Origin: an uncultured bacterium
Lineage (GTDB): Bacteria; Hydrogenedentota; Hydrogenedentia; Hydrogenedentales; JAEUWI01
NCBI GenBank assembly: GCA_937895305.1
Contig: CALAXS010000793.1
Location: forward strand, 1 to 10,054
Length of the DNA stretch: 10,054 bases
Direction of reading: 5' to 3'
The position numbers were made by a program, and so were the translations under genes. The notes under the pieces are model-generated. The model ran no database searches. It saw nothing but the letters and a program-made list of their open reading frames with translations, and was not told the DNA's origin. The number at the start of each line of letters is the position of its first letter. The first letter of the stretch is position 1. Of the stretch, positions 1 to 8,053 are shown in pieces.

Positions 1-121
1 GTTTCGGGAATTTGGTGTTTTGGTCGAGAAAATAGGGATGGGTCAGCATTATCTGCTTAATTTACTGGATTTGGGCTTTCTTTTCTTTCATTGCAACGAT
101 TCAGCGTGATAACGTCATTAT

Positions 122-126
122 AGGGG
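122..126 (+). promoter_or_regulatory. Shine-Dalgarno site for the GH36-like gene
   Basis: AGGGG lies 7 bases before the ATG at 134. It supports that start over the GTG at 128, which would be only 1 base away, and over the ATG at 161, which has only a poor GAG-type match upstream. Confidence 0.5.
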
Positions 127-133
127 TGTGTGG

Positions 134-1798
134 ATGAATCTCGAGTTAGAGCACTGCGGTATGGAGCGTATGATGATTAATTTGGTACGAGTCGTTGTAA
201 TGGGCCTGTTGGTGATGGAGGCGGCATCTGCCCAGATATATACCAGGACGAAGCCTTTCCGGCAGATCAGCAGTGAAAGTTTTTCGGTGGTAGTGCAGAA
301 GAATGGGCGGGTGGATGTGACGTTGATGGATGGGACAACGATCTTTGATGATGTGCAGCCCATGGTGAAACTGGTGGGGCAGGAGAAGCTGGTGGAGCTG
401 CCTGTAGGCCCGGCATTTAGTACGCGTCAGGAGGTACGTAATGCGTTGGGTCAGGGACCGGGGATGTTGTTTTCCCAGCAGTCGTGTGCGTGGGTGGTGG
501 AGACCTATGTGACGCAGCCTTTTCTTACGGTGCGATTAACGTATGTGAATTCGGGGAAAAAGGCGGTGGAAGTGGAGGCGTTGTATCCGTGGTATAGCCA
601 GCACAAAAAGGGGGCGGCGATGAATCTGGGTGGGCCTGCGACGCAGGCGATAAGCCTGGACAATGGGAGCGTGGTTGCAGGAGGCGATTCGCAACCTAGC
701 CTACATAATGGGGGTGCCTGGAGTGATTGGAATCTTGCCACAGTTCAACCGTCATCAAGGCGCAGTGTGATTGGTGGATTTTTATCGAATGCAAAAGCGA
801 AGGGTTCCGTGAAGCTCGTGCAGAGTATAGGAAAGGACGATTTATTCACGGGCTATGAGGCGGTGTGTACCTATGAGCCGCCTGTGCGTCTGGAACCGGG
901 TGAGAAGCTGACATCGGAGGTGTTTTATGTTGCGTTGACGGAGCAGGACCCGGTGAAGGGCTTGCAGCGGTATGGGCGTGCCATGGAGGTGTGGGATGGT
1001 ATGGAGGGGCAGATTATTGCCCCGCCCACTGATAGCAAGATTGAATCGTGGGAAGAGGAGGTGGAGGCGTTGAGTAATGATATGCAGCGGTTTTATCTGG
1101 GGCGACAGTATTGGACACTAGAATCGCAGCGGGAATTGGATACGCCGGTGGCTTTGTTGCCGGAGCAATTTTCCATACGTCGATCTGTGGTAAAGAAATT
1201 GATCAACGAACTTGGGACGAGTCCTGATTCGCCAAGGGCCATTCCATTGGATGTATTTGCAAATGAACATCCGGGCATCTGGCATGTCCCCGTAAAGGAT
1301 GATTGTCACGTCCTGGCTTTGTTTAACTGGGTTGAGAATGAAGAGCAAACGATTGAAATTCCTCTGGAACGTTTGAATTTGTATACCACGAAATATGCGA
1401 CGGTCTTTGATAAATGGGAAGGGCTGTATCTTGGGTTGGCGGATACTCAGATTTCGGTCAAGCTGAAACCCGGTGCACATCGTATGTTGGCGTTGCGGCC
1501 GTATCGGAATCGCCCCATGGTATTGGCCGTGGGCCAGTCTGTAGAGGACAGTATGCGGATAGAGGATGAGCAGTGGGATGTATCGACCCGGATTTTATCT
1601 GGGAGTTATCGTGCAGATACCAACGCGCCCTGGCTCTATTTTTATATACCGGATGACTTCGAGGTTTCTTTTGCCCGGATAAATGGTGAGGAAGTCGCCG
1701 TGGTACAAGAGGAGCGAAGCGGACGCATGGTTTACCGCCTGGACACACCGTCCAAGGTCCAGTGGGAAGTGGGATTCAAGCCTGTTATAGCACCTTGA
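134..1798 (+). CDS. Secreted GH36-like alpha-galactosidase relative that seems to lack its catalytic barrel
   Basis: The product is about 554 residues. It begins with a hydrophobic signal-peptide-like stretch (about residues 15-33, ending ASA before QIYT), so it is probably exported. Residues about 45-270 are beta-rich, with a segment (RRSVIGGFLS, about 209-218) like the N-terminal sandwich of GH36/GH27-like alpha-galactosidases. About 276-288 (LQRYGRAMEVWDG) resembles the helix that normally leads into the barrel. About 345-470 resembles the post-barrel region: a 'PRAIPLDVFANEHPGIWHVPV' type segment, then LALFNW, VFDKWEGLYLG and the final beta domain. Between these, only about 50 residues (295-345) replace a TIM barrel that normally takes about 300. 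I see no Trp-Cys-Ser-Trp entry motif, no KxD nucleophile motif and no acid/base Asp. It is therefore probably not a hydrolase; it may bind sugar or be a decayed enzyme. I chose the ATG at 134 because AGGGG (122-126) sits 7 bases upstream. A GTG at 128 and an ATG at 161 are alternatives, and the latter would give a cleaner signal peptide. The reading frame is certain; the family is an inference from remembered motifs. Confidence 0.8.
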   Translation: MNLELEHCGMERMMINLVRVVVMGLLVMEAASAQIYTRTKPFRQISSESFSVVVQKNGRVDVTLMDGTTIFDDVQPMVKLVGQEKLVELPVGPAFSTRQEVRNALGQGPGMLFSQQSCAWVVETYVTQPFLTVRLTYVNSGKKAVEVEALYPWYSQHKKGAAMNLGGPATQAISLDNGSVVAGGDSQPSLHNGGAWSDWNLATVQPSSRRSVIGGFLSNAKAKGSVKLVQSIGKDDLFTGYEAVCTYEPPVRLEPGEKLTSEVFYVALTEQDPVKGLQRYGRAMEVWDGMEGQIIAPPTDSKIESWEEEVEALSNDMQRFYLGRQYWTLESQRELDTPVALLPEQFSIRRSVVKKLINELGTSPDSPRAIPLDVFANEHPGIWHVPVKDDCHVLALFNWVENEEQTIEIPLERLNLYTTKYATVFDKWEGLYLGLADTQISVKLKPGAHRMLALRPYRNRPMVLAVGQSVEDSMRIEDEQWDVSTRILSGSYRADTNAPWLYFYIPDDFEVSFARINGEEVAVVQEERSGRMVYRLDTPSKVQWEVGFKPVIAP

Positions 1799-1816
1799 AG
1801 ACACAGATTCAGTAAC

Positions 1817-1846
1817 TATACACCTACCCCGGAAGTGGCATATACT
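1817..1846 (+). promoter_or_regulatory. Possible sigma-70-type promoter for icmF
   Basis: TATACT (1841-1846) is a close match to the -10 consensus. TATACA (1817-1822) lies 18 bases upstream and matches the -35 consensus TTGACA at 4 of 6 positions. The site is in the 89-base gap between the preceding stop and the icmF start, about 40 bases before the ATG. This would allow icmF to be transcribed apart from the upstream gene. The evidence is only sequence similarity, so confidence is low. Confidence 0.3.
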
Positions 1847-1887
1847 GTAGGAGTGTGTAAATCTGTACAGCAGTAGGTAATTTTCCA

Positions 1888-4800
1888 ATGGCAACAGCAG
1901 TAAACAAGGCCGCATTGACGGCCCCGGTTGAAGTGTCGCGTCCCCTGCGGATTGTGACAGCCACGTCGTTGTTTGATGGACATGATGCGTCGATAAATGT
2001 GATGCGCCGAATTATGCAGGAGCTGGGTGGGGAGGTGATTCATCTGGGACATAACCGGTCTGTAGTGGAGGTGGTGCAGGCTGCGGTGCAGGAGGATGCT
2101 GCGGCCATCGCCGTAAGTTCGTATCAGGGGGGGCATGTCGAGTATTTCAGGTATATGATCGATTTGTTGAAGGAGAAAGACTGTGCGCATATCCGGGTCT
2201 TTGCTGGTGGCGGTGGAGTGATCGTACCGCAGGAAGTGGCAGCACTGGAAGCGTATGGGGTGGAAAAGATTTACACGCCGGAGGATGGGCGCGTGATGGG
2301 GTTGCTGGGGATGGTTCGGGATTTGCTGGAGCGTACAGCGCGATCGCAGTATGTTATTGAGGATGCACCCGCAGTGGCGTTGGAGGATGACCGGGGTGTG
2401 GGCCGTTTATTAACAGCGGTGGAGGAGTTGAAGGAGGCGGATAGTAGCGCGCATACAACGTTGATGAAGACTGTTGAGGCCAGGGTGGCGGGAAAAACAC
2501 CTGTGCTGGGTGTGACGGGCACGGGGGGCGCGGGTAAGTCTTCGCTGGTGGATGAGTTGATTACGCGGTTTATGAATGATTTCCCTGAGAAGCGGGTAGC
2601 GGTAATTTCGATTGATCCGACGCGACGGCGTACGGGCGGGGCGCTGCTGGGGGATCGTATCCGGATGAACGGGGTTGTGAATTCCCAGGTGTTTATGCGC
2701 TCTTTAGCGACGCGTGCGAAGCATGGGGATATTTCGGAGGCGTTGGGCGAGAGTATAACGGTATTGAAGGCGGCGGGCTATGATTTGATTATTGCGGAGA
2801 CGGCGGGGATCGGGCAGGGGGATGCGGGGATTGTGCCCTTTGTGGATCTGGCGATGTATGTGATGACGGCGGAGTTTGGTGCGGCATCACAGCTGGAAAA
2901 GATCGACATGATCGATTTTGCAGATTTGGTGGTGATTAACAAGTATGACCGTGCTGGTTCAGAGGATGCGTTGCGGGATGTGCGGAAGCAGTTTCAGCGG
3001 AATCACGGTGCTTTTAATGAGACGCCAGAGGAGATGCCGGTCTTTGGAACGGTGGCAGCACGGTTTAATGATGATGGGGTGACGGCGTTGTATCACGGGT
3101 TGTTGCATTTAATACGGGGGCGTTTTGATGTGGATTGGTCATCGTCTTTACCACAGCCGTTGCATAAGTTTGCTTCGGCCAATTCGGTAGTTATTCCACC
3201 GGAGCGGGTCCGGTATTTATCAGATATTTCGGATTGTGTACGTCGCTATCATGATGAAGGTGCTGCACAGGCGGCATTGGTGCGGAAGATCTGGCAGTTG
3301 GATGGGATACTCCATGATGTGGTGGAAGATTCGGTAAAGACATCTTTATTGAATCGCAAAACGGAATTAATGCGCCAGGTCTCAAAGGACTCTTTTCAGT
3401 TGCTTGAGGATTTTAAGACGCTGGAGACCGCGTATAGCGGGGTCACGTATTCCTACACAGTTCGGGATCGTGAAATCCAGGTACCCTTAACGCGGGAAAG
3501 CCTTGCGGGGTCCAGGATTCGCCGGGTCGCGTTACCGAAGTATGTGGATCCAGGACAACGGTTACAGTGGTTGTTACGGGAAAATGTGCCGGGCAGTTTT
3601 CCGTTTACAGGCGGTGTATTTCCTTTTCGACGCAGTGATGAGGATCCGGCACGGATGTTTGCGGGTGAGGGCGATGCGAAGCGGACCAATGCACGGTTCA
3701 AGTATTTGTCGAAAGATAGTGATGCGAAGCGGTTGTCGACGGCCTTTGATTCGGTGACCTTGTATGGTCGTGACCCGGATCCGCGGCCGGACATCTATGG
3801 AAAGATTGGTACGTCCGGGGTGTCGGTGGCCACACTGGATGATATGAAGCAGTTGTATGCGGGCTTTGATTTATGGGCCCCGAATACCTCGGTAAGTATG
3901 ACCATCAATGGTCCTGCGCCGATAATTCTAGCGATGTTTTTTAACACGGCCATAGATCAGCGCGTGGCCGACCTGGAGGCGAAGGAGGGGCGCACGGCGA
4001 CCCGGGAGGAGCGTGAACATTTTCACAGGGAGGTATTGAGCCAGGTACGGGGTACGCTGCAGGCGGATATTCTGAAGGAGGACCAGGGTCAGAATACGTG
4101 CATCTTCGCCATTGATTTTGCGTTGAAGATGCAGGGGGATATTCAGGAGTATTTCATTCAGGAGGGGGTGCGTAATTTCTATTCGATTTCAATTTCGGGA
4201 TACCACATTGCTGAAGCGGGCGCGAATCCCATTTCACAGTTGGCCTTTACCCTGGCGAATGGATTTACCTTTGTAGAGTATTTCCTGGCACGGGGTATGG
4301 ATATCAATCGGTTTGCAGAAAATCTGTCGTTCTTTTTCTCCTGCGGGATGGACCCGGAGTATGCGGTATTGAATCGTGTCGCACGACGTATCTGGGCGGT
4401 GGCCCTGCGAGAACGCTATGGTGCGGAGGAACGTGCACAGAAGTTGAAGACCCACATACAGACTTCCGGACGTTCTTTACATGCGCAGGAGGTGGACTTT
4501 AATGACATTCGCACAACACTACAGGCGTTAACGGCGCTATACGACCGCTGCAATTCGCTGCATACGAATGCATTTGATGAAGCAGTAACGACTCCCACCG
4601 AGGGTTCCGTACGGCGTGCTATGGCCATCCAGCTCATCATCAATAAGGAACATGGCCTGGCCATGAATGAGAATCCGTTGCAGGGCTCGTTCATTATTGA
4701 GGAGCTGACGGATCTGGTTGAAACAGCGGTGCTGGAGGAGTTTGATCGAATCTCGGAGCGGGGCGGTGTTTTGGGCGCTATGGAGCGGGGCTATCAGCGG

Positions 4801-5154
4801 GGTAAGATTCAGGATGATTCACATCATTATGAACACCTGAAATCCAATGGTGCCTATCCCATTGTCGGGGTGAATACCTTTGTGGATCCCCATGGGGATC
4901 ATGCGGAAATGATGGCGAATATGGAGGTGCGCCGGGGCACTGAAGAGGAAAAATCGGCGCAGGTGGAACAGGTGAAAGCCTTCCATGAAAAACACGCTGA
5001 CCGTTCTGATGCAGCCCTGGAAAGGCTGAAGCAGGTGTGTCGTAATAATGGCAATATCTTTGAAGAACTCATGGATACCGTGCGCTATTGCAGTCTGGGA
5101 CAGATTACGCAAGCGTTGTTTGAGATTGGCGGGGAATATCGCCGGAATACGTAG
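1888..5154 (+). CDS. icmF: Fused isobutyryl-CoA mutase IcmF (B12 domain, GTPase chaperone and mutase in one chain)
   Basis: This enzyme interconverts isobutyryl-CoA and n-butyryl-CoA by adenosylcobalamin radical chemistry in the cytoplasm, linking branched-chain (valine-type) and straight-chain acyl-CoA metabolism. The 1088 residues are full length for IcmF. About residues 20-150 form the B12-binding domain, with DGHD (30-33, His32 the expected cobalt ligand), SSYQGGH (77-83) and GGGG (107-110). About 200-410 form the MeaB-like GTPase domain, with P-loop GTGGAGKS (211-218), ETAGIGQGD (304-312) and NKYD (351-354). After a helical linker comes the mutase barrel (about 540-1088) with SGYHIAEAGANP (His773). 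The substrate-pocket positions read Phe578 (in GGVFPF) and Gln735 (in GQNTCIF). In this superfamily that Phe/Gln pair marks isobutyryl-CoA mutases, whereas methylmalonyl-CoA mutase has Tyr/Arg. The start is the ATG at 1888, with a weak TAGGT (1874-1878) upstream. No adenosyltransferase, acyl-CoA dehydrogenase or other cobalamin gene is adjacent. Some IcmF enzymes also act on isovaleryl/pivalyl-CoA, which cannot be excluded here. Confidence 0.97.
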   Translation: MATAVNKAALTAPVEVSRPLRIVTATSLFDGHDASINVMRRIMQELGGEVIHLGHNRSVVEVVQAAVQEDAAAIAVSSYQGGHVEYFRYMIDLLKEKDCAHIRVFAGGGGVIVPQEVAALEAYGVEKIYTPEDGRVMGLLGMVRDLLERTARSQYVIEDAPAVALEDDRGVGRLLTAVEELKEADSSAHTTLMKTVEARVAGKTPVLGVTGTGGAGKSSLVDELITRFMNDFPEKRVAVISIDPTRRRTGGALLGDRIRMNGVVNSQVFMRSLATRAKHGDISEALGESITVLKAAGYDLIIAETAGIGQGDAGIVPFVDLAMYVMTAEFGAASQLEKIDMIDFADLVVINKYDRAGSEDALRDVRKQFQRNHGAFNETPEEMPVFGTVAARFNDDGVTALYHGLLHLIRGRFDVDWSSSLPQPLHKFASANSVVIPPERVRYLSDISDCVRRYHDEGAAQAALVRKIWQLDGILHDVVEDSVKTSLLNRKTELMRQVSKDSFQLLEDFKTLETAYSGVTYSYTVRDREIQVPLTRESLAGSRIRRVALPKYVDPGQRLQWLLRENVPGSFPFTGGVFPFRRSDEDPARMFAGEGDAKRTNARFKYLSKDSDAKRLSTAFDSVTLYGRDPDPRPDIYGKIGTSGVSVATLDDMKQLYAGFDLWAPNTSVSMTINGPAPIILAMFFNTAIDQRVADLEAKEGRTATREEREHFHREVLSQVRGTLQADILKEDQGQNTCIFAIDFALKMQGDIQEYFIQEGVRNFYSISISGYHIAEAGANPISQLAFTLANGFTFVEYFLARGMDINRFAENLSFFFSCGMDPEYAVLNRVARRIWAVALRERYGAEERAQKLKTHIQTSGRSLHAQEVDFNDIRTTLQALTALYDRCNSLHTNAFDEAVTTPTEGSVRRAMAIQLIINKEHGLAMNENPLQGSFIIEELTDLVETAVLEEFDRISERGGVLGAMERGYQRGKIQDDSHHYEHLKSNGAYPIVGVNTFVDPHGDHAEMMANMEVRRGTEEEKSAQVEQVKAFHEKHADRSDAALERLKQVCRNNGNIFEELMDTVRYCSLGQITQALFEIGGEYRRNT

Positions 5155-5260
5155 GGCACTTGCCGGGCGGACGACCGTAGCATGGCAGGCAATAGGGAAC
5201 GAGAAAAAGTTTTTGATTGGGTGATAGTCATCTTTCCAAGTTCTGGCCAGGCGTTATCAC

Positions 5261-5291
5261 GGGGGGATTCCTGCCTTCGTGGAATGACAGG
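5261..5291. repeat. REP-like imperfect palindrome between convergent genes
   Basis: The sequence around 5265-5290 reads GGATTCC, TGCCTTCGT, then GGAATGACAGG. ATTCC (5267-5271) can pair with GGAAT (5281-5285) around a 9-base loop. It closely resembles the 'GGATTCCTGCCTTCGCAGGAATGACA' class of dispersed intergenic palindromes that I know from many bacterial genomes, with the right arm slightly decayed. Only one copy is in the window, so repetition in this genome is inferred. It lies downstream of both icmF and the phosphatase gene, where such elements often sit, and could act as a weak bidirectional transcript-end hairpin. There is no T-run beside it. Confidence 0.4.
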
Positions 5292-5311
5292 GAGGGGAAA
5301 TCGCATAGTAC

Positions 5312-6619
5312 CTAGAGCACGGTGATGGCGAGGCTGCATTGGTCGTCGTTGGGCTGGGCACCGTTCTCGTGATCGCGGAGTTCCTGCTGTAGCGCATCGA
5401 GCATTTTTATGGGGTCGGTTGGATCGAGTCGCGCAAAGGCTGTATGTAAACCACGTTCTGTAAAGAACTCGCCCTGGGGGGAACGCGCTTCGGAGAGGCC
5501 GTCGGTATAGAGGAGCAGGGCCTGACCTTTTTCCAGGTTCAGGGTAGCGTGGGTGTAGTTGCCTTCTTCAAAGAGTCCCAGGGGAAATCCGTCGGTTTGC
5601 TTGAGTGAGGACACGGCACCGTTAGGCTGGCGCAGCAGGGGCAGGGGATGGCCCGCGCAGCTATAGGTGAATTCGCCGGTAGCGGGAGTATAGAAGGCGA
5701 GGAAACCGGTGACGAAGTTGGTGTTACGTTTGCGCATGCGGAGGTGATGGTTGCAATAGTGAAGGAGTTGTGCTGGACAGCAGGGCAAGTCATGGTAACT
5801 GTGGAGTAGGGCGGAAAGCATGGCGATAATCACAGCGGCGGAGGGTCCATGGCCTGAAGCGTCTGCGATGAAGAAGAGCCAGCGGGGGTCTCCACCTTCT
5901 TGTATGGGTGGAATAGAGAGCACATCGTAGTAGTCGCCCCCTGCACGGTCGTAGGTCTGGTAGGTCGCTGCGAGTCGATGGCCGGGAATATCAGGGAGGG
6001 TCTCGGGAAGAAGGCCGCGCTGTATATTCGCGACTTCGTCGATTTCCTGCTGGATCCATTTATGGGCCTTCTTGAGCTCCTGATTCGCAATCTTGTTATT
6101 GGTGATACCGCTCATGAGGTTGGATTGAAGAATACGTGCTTCGATGTCGACGCGGGTCATGGCATCGGGCCGGGTGCTGAGAAAGAGCATCCAGTTGAGG
6201 GGCTTGTCGCCATTGCCATAAACGGGGAATGCCAGAAGAAATTTATAAGGGGCCAATTGAACGCCCAGCACAGGGTCGTTGGGGCAATCGAGGTCGTTAA
6301 TAATAACGGGGGATTCCTTGATGATGAGATCGCCGATGATACCGCCACAGGCTGCCGGGGTGTCGTCGCCAGCGAAAATAATGTCGGTAAGCCCGGGTGA
6401 TGCGAGGCCTTTTTGGTGCATGAGTCGCATAACCCGGTAACAGCCTTCATTGAGAGTGCGGAGCGAAACGGAAATCATGGCGTGCTGTCCATATATTTTC
6501 CGGGTGCCTTTGGCAAAGGTATTAACAGAAGCAATTGGATCCTGGTTGCGATTGAAATCGCGTATATGCTTCATGAGCATGACAAGGCGATCCTGAAATT
6601 CTGTGTCGGTCATTGTCAT
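5312..6619 (-). CDS. GAF domain plus SpoIIE/RsbU-type PP2C serine phosphatase
   Basis: The product is a 435-residue soluble protein. Residues about 10-170 look like a GAF-type sensory domain (ligand unknown). A helical linker (about 172-202) then leads into ANIQRGLLPETLP, the usual entry to RsbU/SpoIIE phosphatase domains. The metal-dependent phosphatase core is intact: RAGGDYYD (225-232, Asp229), ADASGHG (252-258, Asp253), CAGHPLPLL (321-329), GFPLGL (344-349), YTDGLSEA (371-378, Asp373) and NDDQ (424-427). Members of this family dephosphorylate phosphoserine on STAS anti-anti-sigma proteins and so control sigma factors or other partner-switching outputs. No STAS protein, anti-sigma kinase or sigma factor is encoded in the window, so its substrate must lie elsewhere. 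It is the last gene of the four-gene - strand cluster, starting 18 bases after the hydrolase stop. The start at 6619 has only a poor Shine-Dalgarno, and an in-frame ATG two codons later is equally possible. Translation may depend on coupling. Confidence 0.93.
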   Translation of the reverse strand: MTMTDTEFQDRLVMLMKHIRDFNRNQDPIASVNTFAKGTRKIYGQHAMISVSLRTLNEGCYRVMRLMHQKGLASPGLTDIIFAGDDTPAACGGIIGDLIIKESPVIINDLDCPNDPVLGVQLAPYKFLLAFPVYGNGDKPLNWMLFLSTRPDAMTRVDIEARILQSNLMSGITNNKIANQELKKAHKWIQQEIDEVANIQRGLLPETLPDIPGHRLAATYQTYDRAGGDYYDVLSIPPIQEGGDPRWLFFIADASGHGPSAAVIIAMLSALLHSYHDLPCCPAQLLHYCNHHLRMRKRNTNFVTGFLAFYTPATGEFTYSCAGHPLPLLRQPNGAVSSLKQTDGFPLGLFEEGNYTHATLNLEKGQALLLYTDGLSEARSPQGEFFTERGLHTAFARLDPTDPIKMLDALQQELRDHENGAQPNDDQCSLAITVL

Positions 6620-6637
6620 AGCAAGTTACTCATGGAT

Positions 6638-8053
6638 TTACTCTTTATTTTCTGCGGTAGCGTAGAGTTGAAAGAAGCGCATGGTTTGTTCTTCGGCCCA
6701 GGAGTATGCGCGGTGGGGTGTGGGGCCTGCAACGAAGCCTACGTGCCCGCCTTGATCAGCCCATTGGGGGTGGAGCCAGGGGTTGGCCGCAGCGATATCG
6801 TAGGGGATGGTGTCTTCGGGATTGAAGGGGTCGTCCTTTGCGGCAACGAGTAAGGTGGGGCATTGAATTTCGGGGAGAAACTGGTAGCTACCGACTTTTT
6901 CCCAGTAGTCCATGGCATCGTCGAAGCCGTGGAGCTTTGCGGTGATAATGGTGTCGTAGGTGTAAAAGTCCTTGCAGGCTTCCAGCGCTTCGAGATCGAT
7001 GGCCCCGGGGAACTGCGCGGCTTTGGCGCGTGCCTTGGGCTTGAGGGAGCGAAGAAAGTGCCAGACGTAGAATCCGCCCAGGGCATCATGGAATGCTGGT
7101 ACGGATTTGTGGGGCATGAAGGGTGGTGCTATGACCGCAGCAGCCTGAATCTGTTTGGGAAGGGCAGCGCCGGTTTCACCGAGCCACTTCGTGAGTACGT
7201 TTGCGCCGAGGGAAATGCCAAGGAGATAGAGGGGCTTGTCGGGGTGGCGGGTAGTGAGGGTCTTGATGACATGGTCAATGTCGGTGGTTTCACCCATGTG
7301 GTAGATACGTTTGGTCTTGTTAATCTCGCCACTACAGAAACGAAATTCCATGGTGACGGTGTTCCAGCCTTGAGCATGAAAGACTTCGTTGTAGGTTTTA
7401 ATGTAAAAAGATTGTGCAGAACCTTCCAGACCGTGGAGCATGAGCACAAGAGGCTTGTCAGGATCGGCATCGGCATATTGAAGCATGACGAAATCGTCGT
7501 CGGGCGTTTCCAGGCGCTCGCTGCGAAATTCGTTATAGGTTTTGTTGCGAAAGAAAGGGCCATAGAAACTTTGGGCGTGTGGATTCTTGAGCCACCAGGC
7601 CGGGGTATAAGGAAAGCCGTTGAGGTGATGGAGTACCTGGTCACGTTTTTCGCTCTGGGTGGTCGCTTCGATCATTGGACTGTCTTGTTCGATGGCCAAG
7701 GTTTTACCCCAGTTTTGTGGTGCGATGAAATCGATGATAAAAAAACTTAGTAACACTATTGCGAGACCGGCATACCGTTTATTGCGTAGGGCTATGCCTG
7801 GAGTGCTCAGGGCGATAAGCAGTATGGGTACTGCTATGGGCCAGGCCAGCAGGAGTAGTATAAGGGATCGCAGGCGTGGTGTCATCCCGGGTGTGGGGTG
7901 GTGGGCGAGCAAGCTGTAGCAGAAGCTAGCCAATACGATGAGGGCCACCATTGAAAACAGAGCACCCAACACAAACAGCACCATGCTACAAAGCCAGGCA
8001 CTGGCCAAGAGAAGAATACCCGGACGCGCCCGTGGCTTATTGTTCAAGCTCAC
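6638..8053 (-). CDS. YheT-type alpha/beta hydrolase with N-terminal membrane segments
   Basis: The 471 residues form two parts. The first 112 are strongly hydrophobic, with membrane segments at about 12-48 (long enough for one or two passes), 62-88 and 93-111. The rest (about 145-465) is an alpha/beta hydrolase of the YheT/COG0429 type, with the family-like opening PAWWLKNPHAQSFYGPFF. Other motifs are HGLEGS (207-212, oxyanion loop), the nucleophile elbow GISLGAN (279-285, Ser281), a late strand with AAKDDPF (404-410, Asp407/408) and QGGHVGF (434-440, His437). The Ser-Asp-His triad is thus complete. YheT relatives are usually about 320-340 residues and soluble, so the extra membrane region is the odd feature. 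The substrate is unknown; an ester, perhaps lipid-derived, would be plausible. The start is the GTG at 8053, preceded by AGGAG (8062-8058). It overlaps the end of the pentapeptide gene by 17 bases, which suggests translational coupling. An ATG start at residue 24 is possible but would cut the first membrane segment. Confidence 0.92.
   Translation of the reverse strand: MSLNNKPRARPGILLLASAWLCSMVLFVLGALFSMVALIVLASFCYSLLAHHPTPGMTPRLRSLILLLLAWPIAVPILLIALSTPGIALRNKRYAGLAIVLLSFFIIDFIAPQNWGKTLAIEQDSPMIEATTQSEKRDQVLHHLNGFPYTPAWWLKNPHAQSFYGPFFRNKTYNEFRSERLETPDDDFVMLQYADADPDKPLVLMLHGLEGSAQSFYIKTYNEVFHAQGWNTVTMEFRFCSGEINKTKRIYHMGETTDIDHVIKTLTTRHPDKPLYLLGISLGANVLTKWLGETGAALPKQIQAAAVIAPPFMPHKSVPAFHDALGGFYVWHFLRSLKPKARAKAAQFPGAIDLEALEACKDFYTYDTIITAKLHGFDDAMDYWEKVGSYQFLPEIQCPTLLVAAKDDPFNPEDTIPYDIAAANPWLHPQWADQGGHVGFVAGPTPHRAYSWAEEQTMRFFQLYATAENKE

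Noticed and set aside
2..109. Open frame on the + strand that could be the tail of an upstream gene (35 codons before TGA)
   Set aside because: It is too short to recognise, and the residues (rich in Leu/Phe/Gly) match no family I know. Chance openness over 35 codons is quite likely. Nothing else is seen in 1-121.
5200..5220. AAAAAGTTTTT stretch downstream of icmF as a rho-independent terminator
   Set aside because: No GC-rich hairpin precedes the T-run on either strand.
5221..5260. Inverted repeat GTGATA...TATCAC with an internal CTGGCCAG palindrome as a terminator or operator
   Set aside because: The arms are only 6 bases with a 28-base loop and there is no T-run. Such short matches are expected by chance.
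6863..7750. 295-codon open frame on the + strand
   Set aside because: It is antisense to the alpha/beta hydrolase, which has a complete catalytic triad. The + strand product shows no recognisable motifs, and long antisense frames are expected with this codon use.
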